Shown in pieces: positions 34,831 through 46,520 of a stretch of DNA of 64,000 bases. A model generated the notes under the pieces. That model was not told the origin of the DNA. It did not search any database and saw only the letters and a list, made by a program, of their open reading frames with translations. The stretch comes from Diploptera punctata (taxonomy: Eukaryota; Arthropoda; Insecta; Blattodea; Blaberidae). How positions within the stretch are numbered: the first letter of the stretch is position 1; each line of letters starts with the position of its first letter. A program made the position numbers and the translations under genes. The stretch spans positions 1 to 64,000 of the forward strand of contig JASPKZ010009948.1 in the NCBI GenBank assembly GCA_030220185.1. The letters are read 5' to 3'.

Positions 34831-35011
34831 TAAATTTATAATAAACTGTAACTTGATTGCGGAAATTAGCTTTATCATGTTGGCTAACATCATGATACTT
34901 CTTGATTGGAATATTCATAAGTTTACTCCTGGCATAGAATAGCCTATAAATGTAACAGAAGGATCAATTGAGTTGGTGTTTAGTTGAAGAAAATCCATAT
35001 ATATTAATTAA

Positions 35012-35245
35012 ATAAAAATAAAACTTAGGTTTATTTTGATTTTCATATTTATTAATATATAATTAAGTGACAGCTGTTTCGGTACACTGTACCTTCTTCA
35101 GACATGTTAACAATAACACAATTCATAATTTGTTAACATGACTGAAGAAGGTACAGTGTACCGAAACAGCTGTCGCTGAATTACCGGTTTATCTTAATAA
35201 ATATGAAAATCAAATAAAAACTAAGTTCTATTTTTATTTAATTAA
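35012..35245. mobile_element. Palindromic Penelope-like end with two hammerhead-like cores
   Basis: The arms are inverted copies around about 35,122. Both contain the hammerhead-type order CTGAAGA, a stem of GGTAC and GTACC closing on AGT, then GAAAC, then AGCTGTC. The plus-strand core is 35,142-35,174 and the minus-strand core 35,101-35,069. CUGANGA, helix II and GAAA are the invariant core of hammerhead ribozymes, which are reported in Penelope-like elements. Helix I is not obvious from flanking bases and helix III would be very short, so activity is uncertain. Confidence 0.6.
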
Positions 35246-35315
35246 GTAATGGAAGAAGTCCGAAAATTTACAAATGTTCTGTATTGAGATGATTATATAT
35301 ATATATATATATAAT

Positions 35316-35545
35316 AAGAAAAATAAATGCTTGAACGGGATTCGAACCCGGATCTCTGGTCACTGTAATAAAGTAAAAATATTCCCTTTAATTTGCTTAC
35401 TTGTTGTAGTCAGCTAAAGTATATATAAGAAAAATAAGTGTTTAAATTGGAATCGCCTGGCGGTGTAATGGCTAACACGCTGGAGTACCAACCCAGAGAT
35501 CCGGGTTCGAATCCCATTCAGGAATTTATTTTTCTTATCATGTCA
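35316..35545. repeat. Two SINE type 5 copies, facing each other
   Basis: The left part (35,316-35,362, minus) carries AAATAAATGCTTGAACGGGA and TTCGAACCCGGATCTCTGG. The right part (35,428-35,545, plus) has CGCCTGGCGGTGTAATGGC and GATCCGGGTTCGAATCCCAT with tail TTTATTTTTCTTATC. Confidence 0.8.
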
Positions 35546-36228
35546 TATTAAGCTTGCATTGCTCAATGTCAAAAATTTAATTATAACATACGATATAACA
35601 TCGTATATATAGCCTACCGATAACTGTTCTCATAATCAGAATAAATATTCAAATATCAAAATAAAGGTTTACCTTCATTTTAATTTCAAGATAAAATTAT
35701 AAGCATTAAGCGAATTGATTTAGTCGGTTTCATTTTAGATTCGTATTCTGAGGTTCCGAGTCCCAATCCTAGGACCGACTACTTTGAATGGGTTTTTTTT
35801 TATTTTTCTCGGTCCTTAAGGTAAAATTTATACTGCAATTGTATTAGATTCCAAGACTCATTTTACAGTTAAAACCGTATTTCGGTCCCCAAGATAAAAT
35901 ATGAACTGCACATTTGTTAGTTTCTAAGACCCATTTCATAGTAAAACCAATTTCAAGGTAGCAATAATGTTAAATCAGTAATGTTACACTGAAAACTATA
36001 TCCATTGCCGTTATATGTGCATAGCCAGGATTTGATATCCTGCCGGGAAGTAATTATAAAAATCTACACCGTACGTATATCTTCAGTACTTGTACATGAC
36101 AAGTATAAAAGTACAAACGGGAAAATAAATAAATAAATGAATGAAATGATAACAGGAGAAAAAAAGTGTTTGAAAAGATACGTAGCACATAAACCTCAGC
36201 CTATTGGCTGTCTAATCTTGACATGACT
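35546..36228. other. No gene recognised
   Basis: Contains a locally repeated word set (TCGGTCC...AAGGTAAAATTTATACTGCA and CCAAGATAAAATATGAACTG at 35,810-35,930), suggesting an old internal duplication of about 80 bp. Confidence 0.4.
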
Positions 36229-36290
<62 letters not shown>

Positions 36291-37965
36291 TTATTTTAGC
36301 TGGCAGAGTTAAGGCCATAAGGCCTTCTCTTCCACTCAACCAGCGAATAGTAAAATTATACAAAAATTACGTACATATTACAATTTTAAGATATTAAAAT
36401 ACAGACTAAACAAAATACAATGATGATGTGATCTAATACTAGCTAATGCTAACAAAAACATAGAATATAATAAAATTAAAATGATATAAAATAAAGTAAG
36501 TAGCTTCCTACATTATTATTAATAGAATGCTCTATATAGTTGTTATGTAGTTAATGTTTTCATTGTGTCGAACTTAAGATATCAGTTAATTTGGATTTAA
36601 ATAATGATAGCGATTGACAGTCCCTGACATGACTGGGAAGTGAGTTCCATGCTCTAGCCATAGATATTGTGTAAGATTCAGAGTACAGACAGGTCCTGTG
36701 TTGTGGTATCAAAAGTAAAGAAGAATCTTGTGATCTTGTTCCTAAATTGTGATGAGCCGATAAATGTTGAAAACGTGTTGTTAAATAAGTTGGTAAATAT
36801 GTGTGCAGAATTTGGAATAGTAAGGTATGTGAATGTAAAGTTCTTCTGTCATTTAGGCGTAGCCATGATAAGGCCTGAAATGAAGGAGACACGTGGTCAT
36901 AACGACGGAGGTTGAATATAAATCGAATGCACGCATTATGAGCACGCTGTAGTCTGTCAGATAGATCAGTTGTAAGATTAGTCAGTAATATGTCGCAGTA
37001 GTCGAAGTGTGGCATTATAAGAGTCTGTACAAGTATTTGTTTTAATTTTGTAGGAAGGAAGTTTTTAAAACTATTTAGGGAGTGAAGAATTGAGAACACT
37101 TTCTTGTAGGTATTATTCACCTGGATTTTCCAGTCTAGGTGTTGGTCCATATAGATACCCAGATTTTTTACTACTGAGCTGTAGGGGATATTTTTGTCAT
37201 TTATGAGAATTGTAGGGATATTTTCGTAATTTATAATGCTTTGGATTCGCCGATGTCCTATAATATGCACTGTGTCTTGTCAGTATTTAGATTAAGTCCA
37301 TGTTTCTTCGACCATTAGGAAATTGAGTCTAGGTCACTATTTAATTTGTCTAGTGTGTCATGTACATCGTCAGGATGGGAGTGAATGTAAATTTGCAAAT
37401 CGTCAGCGTATAGGTGATATTGACAATAGGTAAGTCTAGTGGATATATCGTTAACATAGATAGAGAACAGAAGTGGTCCTAACACTGAACCTTGTTGGAC
37501 GCCACCCTTCAGTGATAGCCAGGATGAGGAAAGTTCTGCATTGGATACACATTGCTGGCGACCATGAAGATAGGATCCAAGCCAGTTAACAGCATTGTCC
37601 GAAAGATTCAGAGTGCGTAATTTTGCTATTAATATGTCAGTGTCAACAGTGTCGAAAGCTTTGCTGAAGTCCAAGAGTGTAAATATTGTCATGTGGCCAC
37701 TATCCATTGCTTCACGCGCATCTTCGGTAACTTTAAGAAGCGCGGTTGCCGTACTATGGCCTGTCCTAAAACCTGATTGGTGTGGGTCGAGTATGTTATG
37801 AGTGTTAAGGTAATCAGTTAATTGTCCATGAACAATGCGCTCCAAGACCTTAGATAGGTCTGGATGCTGATTGGTGTTATAGATAATTTAATTTTAGGGA
37901 TTGGTCTGACTATAGCTTTTTTCCAGAGTTCGGGGTACGTTGAGGACTTTAGATGTTAAATCATC
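36229..37965 (-). mobile_element. CR1/L2-like LINE, 5'-truncated
   Basis: Minus-strand non-LTR element ending in a (TTA)n tail (36,229-36,290 on +) preceded by CCAGCTAAAATAAATTATT. It is cut at the 5' end near 37,965, which leaves only about 50 bp to the M13 exon at 38,016. A 3' stub of the same family is at 41,506-41,580. The clade is inferred from RT motifs. Confidence 0.88.
36560..37955 (-). pseudogene. CR1/L2-like reverse transcriptase, one frameshift
   Basis: RT motifs in order: AIVRPIPK (near 37,900), QSGFRTGHSTATALLKV, FTLLDFSKAFDTVD (catalytic D), SLKGGVQQGSVLGPLLFSIY, YHLYADDLQIYIHS (YADD), all in 37,315-37,845. The thumb and tail continue in another frame at 36,560-37,270: VKNLGIYMDQHLDWKIQVN, PHFDYCDILLTNL, WLRLNDRRTLHSHTLLFQ and RAWNSLPSHVRD. 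The GVQQGSVLGPLLF and LDWKxxVN pattern differs from the other LINEs here and fits the CR1/L2/Jockey side. A shift near 37,290 and one near 37,850 break it. Confidence 0.9.
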
Positions 37966-38015
37966 TATAAATAAGAATCAAATAAAAATACAAGCTGCCA
38001 ATTGTTTTGTTACAG

Positions 38016-38177
38016 CTGCCAACTTGCTGCAGTCCATGGACAGAAGTTACGACCCTTGTGAAGACTTCTACCACTATGCATGTGGAAACTGGAAAAACGA
38101 ACATCCCATTCCAGATACAGCTATAGACAACAACTGGTTCGCAGAAAGAACTTTCCACATGTTAAGACACATAAAAG
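38016..38177 (+). CDS. M13 metallopeptidase exon: DPCEDFYHYACGNW segment
   Basis: The exon runs from TTTTGTTACAG to AAAAG|GTATTT, 162 bases, joining in phase on both sides. It encodes AANLLQSMDRSYDPCEDFYH, YACGNWKNEHPIPDTAIDNN and WFAERTFHMLRHIK. PCxDFYxYACGxW is a hallmark of family M13, with two cysteines used in ectodomain disulfides. It would be luminal or extracellular. A truncated LINE ends about 50 bp upstream, so the intron's branch site must lie in that short gap or in LINE sequence. Confidence 0.96.
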
Positions 38178-38589
38178 GTATTTCATATAATATATAATTT
38201 TTATGTTTTCCAGCTGTGAAATATTATCACCGTATCATTAATCATATGCTCCATTAATAGAAAAATGACTTAGTCTTATTAGTCAATTCCCTGTCCAGAG
38301 TTTAAAACAGGTGCCTCCCAATGTTTCCTCGTACATTCCAAAATTTCCACTTCCAATTAGCTTGAAGTTATAGACCTTCAGAGAAGCTCTTATCATTGTT
38401 CATTCTCAATAGATGCCGTAACATTTTCGAGGCGGTTAGAAGCAAAAGGGATGTAAGTTGTTTTTTTAGCATTAAATGAGTTTGGTGCATAATGACATTC
38501 TGGAAGCGTAGTTTTACTTAGTGAAAAAAGTGTATGCATTAGGAATAAATAAAAAGTGATCGTTAAATTTTCAAATTACCTATGATTTT
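38178..38589. other. Intron DNA, nothing recognised
   Basis: No motif-bearing frame. Confidence 0.4.
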
Positions 38590-38960
38590 CTTATAGCTTC
38601 AAATTCATACCTGTTTTTTCGTTACTAAAAAACTTGTTCTTACACTTGTCTGCTTCTAACTGCCTCGTACGAATCGATCATTTCAATTTCCATTTTAGTT
38701 TTTAAATCAGAGTGTATATAATGTGCTACTTATTTCATCGTACCAATGGACTTAATAATTACATTTCTTCAGCCTTTATTTTATATTATTTTATTTTTAG
38801 TCAGATCCAATTTTCTGATCCGTAAGTTAGTATTGTTGGGATGAAAATCGTTTTGTAGAATTTTAGTGTGGTTTCTGTCGGTATTTTTCTTACGAATATT
38901 AGAGTCATTTGAGTTAAATGTTCGAAGGAGCTGTGTCAAATAGTTTATTTTCTTGATCAA
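38590..38960 (-). mobile_element. Decayed LINE fragment
   Basis: On minus, TTLKFYKTIFIPTILTYGSE then NW corresponds to the KxYKTxIxPxLxYGSExW block that follows the RT core in the window's other LINEs. The rest is too decayed to translate. Confidence 0.55.
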
Positions 38961-40320
38961 TTTATCTTCTGTATGTTAAAAAGCAACCGAAATAATTGAA
39001 ATTTGAAATCTGTTCTAAAAAATTTCAGATTAGAAAATATAACTTACATGAATTTTACGATATTAAAATAGTTGATCAATACTCTTCCTAAATAAAAATA
39101 CACAATAATTCTTAAATCTAACTGATGGTCAAGTTGAAAAATAAATAAATATTTTCAACGTATAGCCTTCGATATGATATTTGACCGGTCAACAAAATGT
39201 TCTAGTTTTATGGAGCGGTGTAAACACGCGGAGAGATCTGATGTGTAGCGAATGTTTCCATATACAACGCACTGGCGCTCGAATGTTTAAAATTTAAAAA
39301 AATACTCTCCACAAGATGTGTCAAATTCCGTGTCTAAGATTGTACACCTTCCTATTTTCTTCAAGCGTAGATATGCTGTAACATTCACTCGCGTGTGACG
39401 CTGAAAAATTTAAAACCTTTATAACCCATAATAACAGCTATAAATTATTGTATTTTTTAAACAATTTAATAAGTATTCAGGTATTGTCACTAACAATATT
39501 GTAATATAGGGTATTCCAAACCGGCCGAGGTCAAAGAATTTATTATGGTGGAAAAATACAATGTACGAGTCCTCAAGGAGAGAGTTTAAGAATAGAGGCC
39601 TAATTCTGATGATTTTCGGGCTCGTAAAACTACTTGAAGTACTTAACATACAGTCATATATAAATTAATAATCGGGTTTTCCTCATCAATTGCACTGGTT
39701 TCGTTTCATTTAAAGTCTGCTCACACAATGCGATAAAGGAAAAATACAGTGCATGAGGAAGGAACTTCGCAGTTAACTCATCCCGGTTCATAATCGAATA
39801 TTAAAATAAACTACGAGTATTAAATAGTACGGGAAAGCTTTGAATCTCAATTAGGGTCTGAATAAAATATAACTCTCAAGATCCAATCGTCAATATTGAA
39901 AAAAAAAAAATGTTAGATAGCCTAATATTTATAAAAGTATTTGTGTAAGAAGGGATGCCTAACACTCCGGCGTAGTGACATTGAAACTCAGAAACTCTGA
40001 CACAGATTCGAGGTAATGCAGCTTTATTCGATATCGACTTCGTTAAAAGTTTCACGACAGAGTTAGCCACGGCCAGGCACAGAAAACAAAGTCACGTGTT
40101 ATGAACTATCAGTTGACACGAACTTAATGCAATTTAAATATAATGCGCTGCAATGCAAGTAACTTCAATTTCCTTTTAATATTTCCTCGTGGCCTCGTGA
40201 TTTTGTACTAAGTGTTCCTGAGCATGTGGAGTTCTTTTAATTTTCGAATTCCTTCAGTATCTAGGTGTCTGTGGTTACCTTCATTGGTTTGCTTACATAT
40301 GTGTTCAATACATTAAGAAA
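38961..40320. other. Intron DNA with a possible SINE type 3 scrap
   Basis: 39,580-39,625 has AATTCTGATGATTTTCGGGC, similar to the type 3 SINE body. The rest is unassigned. Minus-strand frames at 39,419 and 39,876 lack motifs. Confidence 0.4.
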
Positions 40321-40329
40321 TATACATGC

Positions 40330-41330
40330 AGGAATGAACAGAAAAAGAACGTTAAGTAGATGCAATAACTTAGATATGTCACGAGGATTGAAAAAGAGAT
40401 TCTACAGATGAGTAGTGATAATTACAGCCGAAACATGCTTAAGAAGGAAGTTTCTAAATTAATTCATATAACAATTTGAATTCTTGCAACGTACGTAAAT
40501 TTATTTCATATATGTAGAAGTCGATAGCAAAGAGATGCTAAAGACCAACATGCACGCACTATTGCGTAATACTAAGAAATTGTGACTGGAAGTAAATATT
40601 AATAAAACTAAAATATATGGTCACACATAGAAATAAATTATACAATGCAAATGGACAGCTCATGAAAAATGAGGGAAAATTTGAGGAAGTGGCTGAATTC
40701 AAATACCTAGGAACAACAATCACAAATAGGAATGAGATGCACAAATAAATTAAACATAGGCTCAATTCTGGAAATACGTGCTATTGTGCATTACAGAGAC
40801 TCTTGACTTCCCAACTCCTTTCAAAAAATGTAAAAATGAAAATATATAAAACTATTATTATACCAGTTATAGTATGTGGATGCGAAACATGAACTCTTAC
40901 TTTAAGGGAGGAATTGAGATTACGAGTATTTGAGAATAAAGTTCTTAGGAACATTTTTGGAACAAAGACAGATATACAGACAGGCGAATGAAGAAGACTA
41001 AATATCAGTGAAGTACAATGGTCTTTATAGGAAGCCAGATATAATAAGAACAGTTAAGTCTCGTAGACTGCGATTTGCAGGGAATGTGGCACGAATGGGG
41101 AAAGAAAGACGTGCGTGGAAGCTTCTTGTAGGAAAACCAGAGGGAAAACGCCCAGTTGGTGGACCGATAATGAGGTGGGAGAATAACATTAACTATGATT
41201 TGAGGAAAGTAGATTATACAGGGAATGATTGGAAAACATTAGTTCAGGATAGGGATATATGGAGAGCTTATGTCCGCGCGGGCATGAACCTGTGGGTTCG
41301 ATAGTGCCAGTGAGTTAGTTATATGTAGAA
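40330..41330 (+). mobile_element. LINE family A, longer fragment
   Basis: It aligns with 19,345-20,110. Translated pieces include KFEEVAEFKYLGTTITNRNE, MKIYKTIIIPVIVCGCET, LRVFENKVLRNIFGTKTD and, in the open frame at 41,008-41,304, IIRTVKSRRLRFAGNVARMG and KRPVGGPIMRWENNINYDLR. The 3' end reads TGGGTTCGATAGTGCCAGTG then AGTTAGTT. The first 140 bases may be a different LINE remnant (KRTLSRCNNLDMSRGLKKRF). Confidence 0.85.
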
Positions 41331-41395
41331 TTCATTATTTTCATTAAATAACATAATAATAATAATAATAATAATAAATAGCATATAATAACTTT

Positions 41396-41580
41396 TTCTT
41401 CTTCTTCTTCCTTCCAAGTATTAGGCCAATGCTTGTTACGATCCTATAGAAAATGTTCCCTCCAGCGTTTAATAAGACGGCTCAGAGATCTTCGACCTCT
41501 ATAATAACAATAATAATAATAATATATTTAAACTGACATTGTTAAGGCCATAAGACCTTCTCTTCCACTAATTTCTGAAA
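41396..41580 (-). mobile_element. Two LINE 3' stubs back to back
   Basis: 41,396-41,505 matches the end of family E (AGAAGAAGAAG tail and CGTCTTATTAAACGCTGGAG). 41,506-41,580 matches the end of the CR1/L2-like family (GTGGAAGAGAAGG, CTTATGGCCTTAAC-like, with an AAT tail). Confidence 0.7.
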
Positions 41581-42981
41581 AAAACATGATTTATTCATTT
41601 ATTTATTAAATCCCCAAGATTTGGAGCCTACTCTGCAATTTTATATTAGTGCTGTATTTAAAATATAAAAGGATATTGATGATGCACATAGTTACAAAAT
41701 TAAATGAAACAAAAATGAACGAAACAAGAATAATATTAAATACAGTAAACGAATACATGAGATCACAACATAGCAAATGTACAAATTAAAACATTAGGTT
41801 GTCTTGTAACTAATGTCGGTTTTTAATTATGTCCATCATTTGTTAAACTAAATAGAGTTATTTTGCAGGACAATGCGAGACTCCATACTGCACGAACAAC
41901 TATGACAACAATTCAGGAATTTCATTATATATATCCCTGATCTTGCGCCTTCACATAACCATCTGTTTTGAAATTTGTAAAACATTGGATATATGGAAGC
42001 TGTGGAAGTGAGTCTCAGCTAATTCTTCGCATCAGAAACCAGAGACTATTACCATCGCGGGATAATAAATCTTGCTAAAACATGGATCAAGACCATAGAA
42101 TACGACAGTGTTTACTTTGAAGAGTAGTTTATTTTATTGTTCAGGAAATATTCCAAATAAAATTTTGTTTAAAAAAACGAAGTTACTTACGAGACAGTAA
42201 CTGTAAAATTAAAATGAACCAAATCAATAATATTAGTGAAGCGAAAAATTAGAAGGCATTAAATAATCCACTGAAAAGCCCATTACGAAGTAATGATATT
42301 TAAATTCATTTCAAATGAAGCTTATGAATAAATATTAACATTTATTGTACGTAACGTATTCAATAACTGAATCAAAAGACACCCCTAAATATCATATTCA
42401 CATGAACTTGTTCGTATCTACTGCTGAGAATATTAGGACTAGTTAAAGATAAAATAAGAATACAACTGATATATACAGAATATATGACATCAAATAATAA
42501 TTCAAAGAAATTTCAGTAATGAATATACTCAGTCATTTTTCTTATTACTTTAACAAATGACACTCGTTTCAATCAGTAATGTCAAATGACATAATTAAAT
42601 GCAAATTGTATCACAGCTATTAAAATAAATGTTTGTAACGTGAAATAATTTATTTTATTGAACCTTGTAATGAAATAAGTACTGTTGATAAAATTGTATT
42701 AAATGTTTTTGACAACTGCTTCCTATTTGTAAGATTAATAATAATCAATCTTCCCTCTTTTTGCGAACGTCGAGCCCATTTTCGAGAATAGAATACAGTA
42801 CATGATACAGCAATACTCAATTTTATATACTTTATATAATATATTATATATATACTCGTATATATAATGAGAGGGTATTAAAAAGTTAATTAATTAATTA
42901 AAAAAGGAAATGTGTTCACAAAATTTAAATGTTGATTGAAGATTGTACTTTAATAAAATTATTCTAGTATATTGGGTATTT
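41581..42981. other. No gene recognised
   Basis: AT-rich intron DNA. No coding motif, no inverted repeat I could pair. Confidence 0.4.
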
Positions 42982-43262
42982 TCGGCCATGGTGGTTTAGT
43001 GGTAAGGTTCCTTCCCTCTAGTCCAAAGGTTTTGGGTTCAAACTCGGTACAAGACGATCGATTTTTAGGATGCAAAAATCCAAGGAACAAATACTCCGGA
43101 AAGGAGTTTAAGCCGTGGATCCCGAGTCTAAATATTTTAGGCTCTTAAAATAGCTTTCACTCTGAAAATATAGGCCTCTAAGCAAAATTTACCAAATTTG
43201 TACCTTCCAAGTAATACATTGAAGGTCTCTTGAGGGAACATGTCGACCACATGTCACTGCAC
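42982..43262 (+). repeat. tRNA-derived SINE, type 3
   Basis: The head GGCCATGGTGGTTTAGTGGT and GTTTTGGGTTCAAACTCGGT is followed by the body AAGCCGTGGATCCCGAGTCT and CGACCACATGTCACTGCACG. Confidence 0.75.
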
Positions 43263-44484
43263 GACATCTGCAGGGAAGTAAGTCTCGTTAACAATCCCCA
43301 AAATGGGGGAGGTCAGGGCCCGACTAGGGTTGTAGGAGCCCACAGAGTACCAGAGAAGAAAGTGGACAAGTTTCGCGTACATGCCATAAGCGGCGCTAGT
43401 GTAGAACAACTAACGTCATCTAATTTTTTTCGATTTTTTTCTGGTACTAATATGAAATTCAGCACTGCCTGGTGGTAAAATTATGAATTATAATTATATA
43501 ACGCCATGTGGTGAATAATCATGAAATTGAACTTTTATAGGAATAAATAACATATTAATTAATCTTAAATTATGGAATTATTTGTACCCAGCCTCTCAGA
43601 TCTAATGATTTTCTTTCATTTTAACAGAAGGGAAGAATGGAAATAAATAAAACATGTTAATTTATTTTCGTTTATTAAAATTTGAAAACGTGCATTATGA
43701 GCTCTTTTAATAAATATGTACAATTGACCTACCCCCTTATTCTCACATACATATTTTATACAATATTTATTAAAGAACCTTGCATCTGAAGTCCATTATA
43801 AAGTCACATTTTTAAAACGTTTATTAGAAATGGCTGTACACTAACATCACTCTTCCTAACCTAACAAATCTTAGAATTTTATCACATCTAGTAGGTTTTC
43901 TTTGAAAATAGATTCACATTAAAAACGTAAACAAACTTGAATTTACTTACAAATTAGAGTAAAATAAAATCTAAGTAATGATTTTAACTATCGATAATAT
44001 ATAATTTTTACAGTACCGTCTACAGAGAGCGAAAGGATAGCAGTTAAAAAATTTAAATTTACAAAATGGCAATTTCCCATAATCCTGAGTGAACACGCTG
44101 TGCACGACGCCATGTGCCTTGCATTTGTTTTATTTAGTTACATATTCTGTTACTAAGAAACAGCGCTACCATTGTAGCATGCTCATTGTAGTTCATCGTA
44201 AACGACCGAAATTTTTTAGATGTCACTGTACTCAGTTTCCCCTCTATTCGAAATTCCTCTATGGTAGGAGCCATAAGATGGAGGATATTATTGATTAACT
44301 TTTTAACTATCCTTTAAAGTAAGTTTCTAGTATCACGTCTATCAATGCATTAATTTATCAGTAATCATTTTTGTTCAAATTAATTTTATTTTAGGATTGA
44401 GTTACACCGCTCAGGAATTTTACATCCTAAAAAGAACCCATGTATCTCACATGATGTTAATTATCAAGCTGCTATTTCGGTGGA
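43263..44484. other. No gene recognised
   Basis: The 82-residue frame at 43,230-43,478 starts inside the SINE and ends ISGASVEQLTSSNFFRFFSG. I see no family motif or splice support. Confidence 0.4.
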
Positions 44485-44710
44485 TGTGTAGCCAGCGCTC
44501 GCGGCTGCCCCGACTGGAATTTCAGGTTCACATCCTGGCGATTCCGGCGAGGTATTGCTGGTGGGTCACTACGGGATTTTTTGGGATTTCTCGCAGTTCT
44601 CTCGTTTCCCGAATTTCATCCCACCAATGCTCTTCACTACTCTTCCCTCCCCAATTATGTAATTTCATCTCCATTCATACATTTAATATCACATTCACCC
44701 CATCTCATGT
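44485..44710 (+). repeat. SINE-like repeat with degenerate tRNA head
   Basis: GTAGCCAGCGCTCGCGGCTG and TTCAGGTTCACATCCTGGC resemble A and B boxes. A GC-rich body (GATTCCGGCGAGGTATTGC) and a C/T-rich end follow. No second copy in the window. Confidence 0.45.
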
Positions 44711-45583
44711 TAGATAAATATAGTCTGATTTAGGCCACAAATATGTTTAAAATATGTGAATATGGTGATCTATTGGGGTTACTCATGCACTTCCTCATTA
44801 CTCCGAGCCTGAGCGTCAAGTTAGAGAAGAATACGGCCAAATGGAGTGTTGTAGCTCCTCCTTGGGTTCAGATGGCGGCATGAGTCATGTGTGTGAATGC
44901 TGTATTATGTGTTACATCACGAACACTATAACAGAATCATCGTAGAATACATGTCATCTCATTCATGCCCTAAGTAAAGAAGAGCAATACAATGAAATTA
45001 AATTAAGGTTGTGTTAGAGCCTCAAAACACGAACCCATATAGCTTAACACAATCTAATCATCAAGCTTAAGGTCTAATCCTTGATTCTGATCATGATGAT
45101 GGATCATCAAGCTCTCATCCACAGAAAAGTATGGTAGTTACTGTACCACTTCAACCGTTCTACGAAAATTTTAAATTTCTGATAATTAGACTTTTAACTT
45201 CTAAATTTGCAATTAAATATAAATTTTAACAACATATTTTTCTTGCCTTAAGTGCTCTGCGCCCTATCATTGATTACTGAGACACGTCTATCATTTGGCT
45301 TAAATTACTCTCTCCATTTCCCGTAAACAATGAAACTGTTTTCACATAATTCAGTGGAGGTTCTCCATGTCTATAGTTTGTTCTTGCATTTCAGCTATTA
45401 GCTAATTAAAAAAAATTAAATTTAGCAATGGTATACGTAATTTTTATTTACAGATCTGACGTTGTTAGTTATATTTAATGTATCTTCAGTTAACACATTG
45501 CGATATTTTATTAGTTTAGTGTTAAATCAAATACTTTTTATTTTACAAAGTACTATCTTTGATGACATTATTGTTATCACTTG

Positions 45584-45620
<37 letters not shown>

Positions 45621-45704
45621 AAATTGCAAGATATTTCTTTCGAAATATTAGAACATTTCCTGAAAACATTCTCTATAAGAAAGCTTACAACTTTCAAATT
45701 TCAG
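44711..45704. other. Intron DNA with (AT)n tract
   Basis: Unassigned, with an AT microsatellite at 45,588-45,616, 88 bases before the next M13 exon. Confidence 0.5.
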
Positions 45705-45788
45705 GTTATTTACAACAAAATTCATCAGAGTCAGATCCGGTTCCAGTGGTACAAGCCAGAACAATGTACAAATCATGTATGGATACAG
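45705..45788 (+). CDS. M13 metallopeptidase exon: QARTMYKSCMDT segment
   Basis: This 84-base exon lies between CAAATTTCAG and GATACAG|GTAAGT, with one base carried in and one out. It encodes GYLQQNSSESDPVPVVQART then MYKSCMDT. The A+xxYxSCMD(T) pattern is the third conserved cysteine region of M13 peptidases. NSS is a possible N-glycosylation site. The overlapping longer frame at 45,462-45,818 is a shadow in another phase. Confidence 0.94.
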
Positions 45789-46330
45789 GTAAGTGCGGTC
45801 AATATATTTGTAAAGTGATACAACTTGGTTTTTAGTTTTAAAAAATCGGTACAATAACAATCCTGGACCAAATATAAAACTTAATAGTGTTTGTGGGAGA
45901 TGTTAAAAGGGCCTAACTCATTAATATATGGCTTATGGAACTCGTCGATTCAATTTTTCCTTCAATATATTACAAATATTATTTAATTATGGATTTCTTT
46001 AATATGAATCTACTTGCATTCCTTATGGGAACGGAACTTTTCATGTTATTTGATTCACTTTAAGGTCCATGTTTTGGACAATATTTAGACACTCAGAAAA
46101 AAAACCGAAAAGAGAGCAAAGATTCCACTGAATATTAAAACGAATTTCAAGTTTTAAGTTGGTATTTAATTTCTTTAATTAAATATATTATTTTGATCCA
46201 TTAACAATGATCCTAAATATGTGAAAGTTCTACTTTTCATAACAATGATTTCAAGGATAGTAAAGCGCAAGCCTTAAGAGGCCCTTTGATTAAGGGGAAG
46301 TATCTAGATAATTGGCATCTATGTCCCAAA
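45789..46330. other. Intron DNA, nothing recognised
   Basis: No frames with motifs. Confidence 0.4.
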
Positions 46331-46520
46331 CATATATATATATATATATATATATATCACGCACTCATTTATGTTAGTGGCTGAGTCGACTCCGGTATCA
46401 TGGTGCTTCTACAAGGTTTAGTATACTTTAAAACTCCTGAATCTATGGGATATAAGCCCACAAACTTCCAGCTTGTAGCATATTATCTTAATCAACTAGG
46501 CTTTGGCGTGCCCTTTCCTA
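46331..46520 (-). repeat. (AT)n tract and decayed SINE type 2
   Basis: The AT tract at 46,331-46,358 is followed by GTGGCTGAGTCGACTCCGG and, at the right, a head remnant (TTAATCAACTAGGCTTTGGC). It aligns with 30,770-30,928 with many changes. Confidence 0.65.

Noticed and set aside
43230..43478. 82-residue plus-strand protein
   Set aside because: It starts inside a SINE and has no recognisable domain.
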